A stretch of 9,628 bases of DNA from Akkermansiaceae bacterium (GTDB taxonomy: Bacteria > Verrucomicrobiota > Verrucomicrobiia > Verrucomicrobiales > Akkermansiaceae). Below, piece after piece: positions 6,374 to 9,628 of this stretch. A model generated the notes under the pieces. That model had not been told where the DNA came from and searched no databases. It was given only the letters and a program-made list of their open reading frames with translations. The DNA is taken from NCBI GenBank assembly GCA_023301645.1, contig JALZUH010000085.1, positions 1 through 9,628 on the forward strand, in the 5' to 3' direction. The position numbers and the translations under genes were made by a program. Positions within the stretch are counted from its first letter, which is position 1; each line of letters begins with the position of its first letter.

Positions 6374-8230
6374 CTATGGACTATCCAGAGCTTCTAATGA
6401 CAGTCGGTAGAACTCACGTGTGTTCGTCGTATCGATATCGATACTGACTTCTTCGTCACTAAAGGTGACATCACTCATGGTCTCGGTAGTGGCGAAGTCG
6501 GTGAAGCTGTCTAGCAGAAAGCTCCTTTGGTAGCTTAGAATGAGATCATTGGGGAGCTTGGAGCGCTGGTGGGTGATGGCCTGACCAGTAATAGCTAACG
6601 TGCTGCCATTGGCCAAGCGAGGGTCACTGCCGAAGTAGTATTCTTCGATATTACTGAGCCCGTCTTGATCAAAGTCGTCTAGCTGGGCGGTATTAGTAAG
6701 TTCAGTGCCAAAGCCAGTTTCCGCTAGCCATGTGTCATAAGTCAGATGCGGGATGCCGATATTAGCAGTCTGCCACCCTATATCCTTCATCAGTAATACA
6801 GAGAGGTCAAGGTCGTCGGTTAGGTTGCTATTAATCGATGGTTCCATCAGGAGATTTGGTCGAGCGCTTGTGCTCCAGTGTGAAACGGATGAACCAGTCT
6901 GAAGGGGCGATGGCGCGAAGAGACGTAGTCGGCGCACGGTCGTGGGCTCGTTATTATCTTCTGGCTGCAGAGTCACACTGGACTCTAGCATCGTTACAGG
7001 CAGGTTGTTTGTGCCACTACTCGCCATTAATGCTCTGAGCTCATTAGCAGATTCTAGGGAGATAAAGAGCACAGGTATAGTGGGTGGGGTAGTCGTCCCG
7101 CCAGCGGCACTTGGAGATATGAGAGCGCTGTTGGCAATGTTGTTATAGAGGATAGCTCCAGTGGCACCTGCGTCCTCAGCACTGCGAACCTTAAAGTCAA
7201 AATTAGCACCACCTCGCTCTATCAGGGCGATGTTTCCAGAGACCTCTGCACCATTTTGAATAGGCTCGACAAGGTCAGCGGTAGTGCCAACGCCATCATC
7301 AACGAGAACCAACTCTCCATTAAGACCCTGTGTAGGGATTACTCCACCGAAGCTAGCCTGTAATGCGGCAAAGAAGGTGGAAGATGTAGCACCGACATTG
7401 ATACCCTGCGAGACATAAGAGCTGACACCATTGACTGCACCCGTGACATTTGGGCCATTCCAAGTGAGGTTTGGGTCGGATTGCGCTGAGACTATTCGCT
7501 GTGCAGCTGTCATCTGATCCCACGTGAGTTCGAGAGTTGCGTCGTAGATATTACGAGAATAACTATCAGGGTCACCATTGAAAAAGTTGCCATTAGTAGT
7601 GTTAACGATGGAGGCGAAGCCTAAACCGTGTCCCAGCTCGTGAGACATGACATTGAGGAAGTCAATCGTGCCTGCTGGAGCATTATTATCGAGGCCGTAA
7701 TACCACGTGAATACTCCTGATTGTGAATCGCTTAATTCACTATTGGAATTAGCCGACACATTGATGTCTGGAATATTGGTATTTAAGTCTCTGCCGGCAA
7801 GGCTATTGGCCAATGCTATCGGGTAGAATGTATTTCTTAGAGGTGCATTTGTGAAATTTCTAGAGAAGGTAGCTGCACCTGCGGCGGCGAGTGTGATGCT
7901 CCCGCCATTAGAACCGCCAAAATCTTGGTAGTCGACGTCGACCTCAATGACGACATCACTCAGTAGGACTCTAGACCATCGGTTACCTGCTTCGATGAGA
8001 ACATTTTCTCTGAGACCTCCAAGTGTGGTGCCGGGATTATCGCCAATGATAATAGGATCTAGTGATGAGGTTGGGGTCTGGTCGTTGAACCCCTCACCAG
8101 CGGGGTCACTTGAGGCGAAGTTGAAAACCGCATGACCGCTCTGTGCTGAGGCGATATTGGTGAATGTGCTAATAGAGGCAAGAGTGAAGAGTCTAAGAGC
8201 TAGTAGTATGTGTGGGGGGGAGGCTTTCAT
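6374..8230 (-). CDS. Secreted leishmanolysin-like zinc metallopeptidase with inserted PA domain
   Basis: This 618-residue protein has a Sec signal peptide (1-29, cleavage after ASA), a catalytic domain split in two, and a C-terminal tail. The active helix is HELGHGLGF (197-205): His197 and His201 bind zinc and Glu198 is the catalytic base. The usual metzincin third ligand three residues after Gly204 is absent (Ser207). About 250 residues later comes SVSHW (448-452) followed by LLMEP (460-464) and DIGW (483-486). This matches the order in leishmanolysin (M8), with His451 as likely third ligand and Met462 as Met-turn. A protease-associated domain (about 305-405) lies between the halves. An acidic DxDxDG-S-N-EE loop (519-530) is a thrombospondin-3/EF-hand-like calcium site, followed by a beta-rich end without a PEP-CTERM anchor. 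It is probably exported to digest protein. Its ATG overlaps the stop of the upstream gene by four bases (ATGA), indicating coupled translation. The M8 placement is by motif order, not by search. Confidence 0.85.
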   Translation of the reverse strand: MKASPPHILLALRLFTLASISTFTNIASAQSGHAVFNFASSDPAGEGFNDQTPTSSLDPIIIGDNPGTTLGGLRENVLIEAGNRWSRVLLSDVVIEVDVDYQDFGGSNGGSITLAAAGAATFSRNFTNAPLRNTFYPIALANSLAGRDLNTNIPDINVSANSNSELSDSQSGVFTWYYGLDNNAPAGTIDFLNVMSHELGHGLGFASIVNTTNGNFFNGDPDSYSRNIYDATLELTWDQMTAAQRIVSAQSDPNLTWNGPNVTGAVNGVSSYVSQGINVGATSSTFFAALQASFGGVIPTQGLNGELVLVDDGVGTTADLVEPIQNGAEVSGNIALIERGGANFDFKVRSAEDAGATGAILYNNIANSALISPSAAGGTTTPPTIPVLFISLESANELRALMASSGTNNLPVTMLESSVTLQPEDNNEPTTVRRLRLFAPSPLQTGSSVSHWSTSARPNLLMEPSINSNLTDDLDLSVLLMKDIGWQTANIGIPHLTYDTWLAETGFGTELTNTAQLDDFDQDGLSNIEEYYFGSDPRLANGSTLAITGQAITHQRSKLPNDLILSYQRSFLLDSFTDFATTETMSDVTFSDEEVSIDIDTTNTREFYRLSLEALDSP

Positions 8231-8745
8231 CGAGTTAATTGCTTGGGCGTGGTTTGTTGGATAGCTCCAGTTAGGCCCTCGTAGCTGTCGTGGCAGTTCA
8301 CGTGGGTCTGACCAGCTTCATCAATAGTCGCGGCAGATACATGTGCAAATGAGCCGTTCATATGAATAAGCTCGGTGCCGTCAGGCAGTATTTCAGTGGT
8401 GATAGCACTCTCGTTGCGAGTGAGGATCTTCCTGAGATACTTGTCAGTTGCTGCTAATTGCTGGGCGTGTGTGCTGGCGGCTGTTGGTGTAGCTTGCTTG
8501 CGTCTGCTGTGACTCGCCGTAGAGGAGTTAGCTGCGCAAATTGCACAGTCAGAGTGCTTCGTCGCTGTAGTAGCTTTTGTCTCGGATGTGACTGGATGAT
8601 CACTCGCGTGAGTCGAGGGTGTTTTTGCCGTATCTTGATCGTGTGAGGTGTTCTCTTTCTTGAGGCAATAAACAGCAGTGAGAGCGAGGAGGAGAATAAA
8701 GGTGCCAGCTATGACAAGGCGGGAGATGGGAGCGCGAGAAGGCAT
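8227..8745 (-). CDS. Small membrane-anchored protein of unknown family, coupled to the metallopeptidase
   Basis: This 172-residue protein has one membrane helix near the N-terminus (about 9-28, Arg before and Lys-Lys after, so the bulk probably lies outside the cytoplasm). A low-complexity linker rich in Thr, Ser, Ala and His follows (about 32-95), with an isolated CAIC pair (Cys67, Cys70). A compact C-terminal part (about 97-156) has the pattern LPDGTELIHMNGSFAHV, then an acidic turn and CH (151-152). I do not recognise the family. CAIC is not followed by His, so it is not a haem site; disulfide or metal binding is possible. The start chosen is ATG at 8745, because the in-frame TTG at 8751 has no ribosome binding site. 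Its TGA overlaps the metallopeptidase ATG, so the two are made together; an anchor, chaperone, activator or inhibitor role for the peptidase is inference. Confidence 0.75.
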   Translation of the reverse strand: MPSRAPISRLVIAGTFILLLALTAVYCLKKENTSHDQDTAKTPSTHASDHPVTSETKATTATKHSDCAICAANSSTASHSRRKQATPTAASTHAQQLAATDKYLRKILTRNESAITTEILPDGTELIHMNGSFAHVSAATIDEAGQTHVNCHDSYEGLTGAIQQTTPKQLTR

Positions 8746-8756
8746 GTTCAAAGGAG

Positions 8757-8762
8757 ATTATA
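8757..8762 (-). promoter_or_regulatory. Candidate -10 element of the membrane protein/metallopeptidase operon
   Basis: A perfect TATAAT lies on the minus strand, 11 bases before the ATG at 8745. No convincing -35 hexamer is found 16-18 bases upstream. If used, transcription would start near 8750, leaving a leader of about five bases, which would fit the lack of a Shine-Dalgarno sequence. Confidence 0.35.
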
Positions 8763-8838
8763 AGATAGGAGTCATGAAGGGGCGGAAGTATTCCCATTTA
8801 ATTAAGTGCTATGTTAAGTAAATAGCTGAAAATAGCGC

Positions 8839-8867
8839 TTCAAGGCAGCAGGGTCGTATTGTATATT
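8839..8867 (+). promoter_or_regulatory. Weak candidate promoter of the right-edge gene
   Basis: TTCAAG (8839-8844) and TATATT (8862-8867) are spaced by 17 bases. Transcription would begin near 8874, giving a leader of about 17 bases before the ATG at 8891. The -35 match is poor (three of six). Confidence 0.25.
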
Positions 8868-8890
8868 TGTTGGAATCTAACCTTTAGCTG

Positions 8891-9628
8891 ATGAGTAATA
8901 TAACGATGACGACAGAGACGCCAATACTGGGAGATCATGGAAAATGCCATACATCTTACACCATAGATGATTGGAGACAGGTGGCACAAGGGCAAATTCA
9001 GCATGCTGATTGTCCGCTGCAGCGCAACCATGCTATTACAGCGAGTTACGCGAAGATCTATCTGAAGCACCCCCGGCTCTATAAGTGGGCAGCGATGGCA
9101 GCTTTTGCCTCTCATCACGTAAGGCTCGCACTCAAGCCACTAGCACTTGATCGTAAGTATAAAGAATCTTCCAAGAGCTCAGGCAGATTAAAAAACACGA
9201 AGATCATTAAGGAAATCAATGACGCTATTTTTAATGATATTTACTGGGCCCATCTCGCCTACGATGCGTCGAGTAGTGGACTTGAGCGGTTGACTAATGC
9301 CATTGGTGATAGTCCCGGCTATGAGAGTCTGCTGGCAGGTTTTCGCCAGCTAGAGCAGGCGCGCACCATGCTAGAGAGTGATCCTGACTCAGTAGAGGCC
9401 CGAGACATCATCTGGCAGGCTAATACCGAGCTGCTACGCCACGAGCAGAAGTCGATGGTTCAGCCAAGGTTTGAAAAGCTAGCTTGTGGCTTTTCAAAGT
9501 CTCTTTCTCTATTTGCAACGATGCACTACCAGTTTGGCGGGCGCTGCAAGTCGACACTGCTTCCTGGTGCGTTTTTTGCGTATATGTTCCTGAGAAGGGG
9601 TGGCAAAAAGAAGCTAGAGAGTTTTCCG
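8891..9628 (+). CDS. Protein of unknown function, truncated by the right edge
   Basis: An open frame of 246 codons begins with ATG at 8891 (an in-frame TAG at 8885-8887 closes it upstream; a second ATG at 8906 is possible) and is still open at the last base, so the C-terminus is missing. No signal peptide is present; a cytoplasmic protein is likely. It appears helical, with aromatic and His-rich landmarks: HPRLYKWAAMAAFASHHV (about residues 63-80), IFNDIYWAHLAYDASSSGLE (about 117-136) and ANTELLRHEQKSMVQPRFEK (about 179-198). The HP-x-x-x-W-x-x-x-A pattern recalls uncharacterised DUF2515-type proteins, but this is a faint impression and not an assignment. Codon use and the steady run of plausible residues make it a real gene. 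The minus-strand open frame at 8840-9118 is its shadow. It is divergent from the membrane protein gene and shows no visible link to its neighbours. Confidence 0.75.
   Translation, partial: MSNITMTTETPILGDHGKCHTSYTIDDWRQVAQGQIQHADCPLQRNHAITASYAKIYLKHPRLYKWAAMAAFASHHVRLALKPLALDRKYKESSKSSGRLKNTKIIKEINDAIFNDIYWAHLAYDASSSGLERLTNAIGDSPGYESLLAGFRQLEQARTMLESDPDSVEARDIIWQANTELLRHEQKSMVQPRFEKLACGFSKSLSLFATMHYQFGGRCKSTLLPGAFFAYMFLRRGGKKKLESFP

Noticed and set aside
8536..8545. CxxC in the small membrane protein as a cytochrome haem site
   Set aside because: The motif is CAIC followed by Ala, not His, so it is not a CxxCH haem attachment site.
8746..8751. TTG start at 8751 for the small membrane protein
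   Set aside because: It adds only two residues before an in-frame ATG, has no ribosome binding site, and would lie at the predicted transcription start. The ATG at 8745 is preferred.
8840..9118. 92-residue frame on the minus strand
   Set aside because: Overlaps the longer plus-strand frame starting at 8891, which continues to the window edge with far more coherent protein sequence.

Overview
The window is most likely chromosomal DNA of a marine-type Verrucomicrobiota bacterium (Rubritalea/Akkermansiaceae-like). Three things point there. A PEP-CTERM-type tail ends in a run of arginines (about 442-516). A ThuA-like protein is paired with a very large secreted dehydrogenase carrying HEAT-like repeats and a C-terminal cytochrome c, an arrangement typical of Planctomycetes and Verrucomicrobia. 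Recognisable Shine-Dalgarno sequences are almost absent. The assignment rests on family knowledge, not on a database search.

Layout, left to right. Positions 1-58 may hold the last codons of a gene entering from the left. Positions 268-516 hold the C-terminal end of a PEP-CTERM protein without a start codon or signal peptide, followed by a terminator (546-583). An initiator tRNA-Met lies on the minus strand (673-749) with a strong terminator (631-667). A DEAD-box RNA helicase of RhlE type follows on the minus strand (901-2106). After a 322-base divergent spacer comes a plus-strand operon: a secreted ThuA-domain protein (2429-3322) and, 20 bases later, a secreted 883-residue beta-propeller/HEAT/cytochrome c protein (3343-5994), followed by two tandem hairpins. 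A 379-base convergent spacer holds open-frame debris. Next is a minus-strand pair: a small membrane-anchored protein of unknown family (8227-8745) whose stop overlaps the start of a secreted zinc metallopeptidase (6374-8230). Finally, a plus-strand gene of unknown function starts at 8891 and runs off the right edge.

How the genes may work together. The ThuA/dehydrogenase pair looks like a periplasmic or extracytoplasmic module that oxidises a sugar or sugar-like compound and passes electrons through the CxxCH haem; the substrate cannot be told. The peptidase resembles leishmanolysin (M8): the HExxH helix and a later SHW/LMEP segment carrying the likely third zinc ligand and Met-turn are both present, but a protease-associated (PA) domain sits between them. 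Its overlapping partner could be an anchor, chaperone or inhibitor; this is inference. No mobile element, CRISPR array or phage signature was seen. The least explained items are the small membrane partner of the peptidase, the truncated gene at the right edge and the initiator tRNA with a non-canonical anticodon stem.
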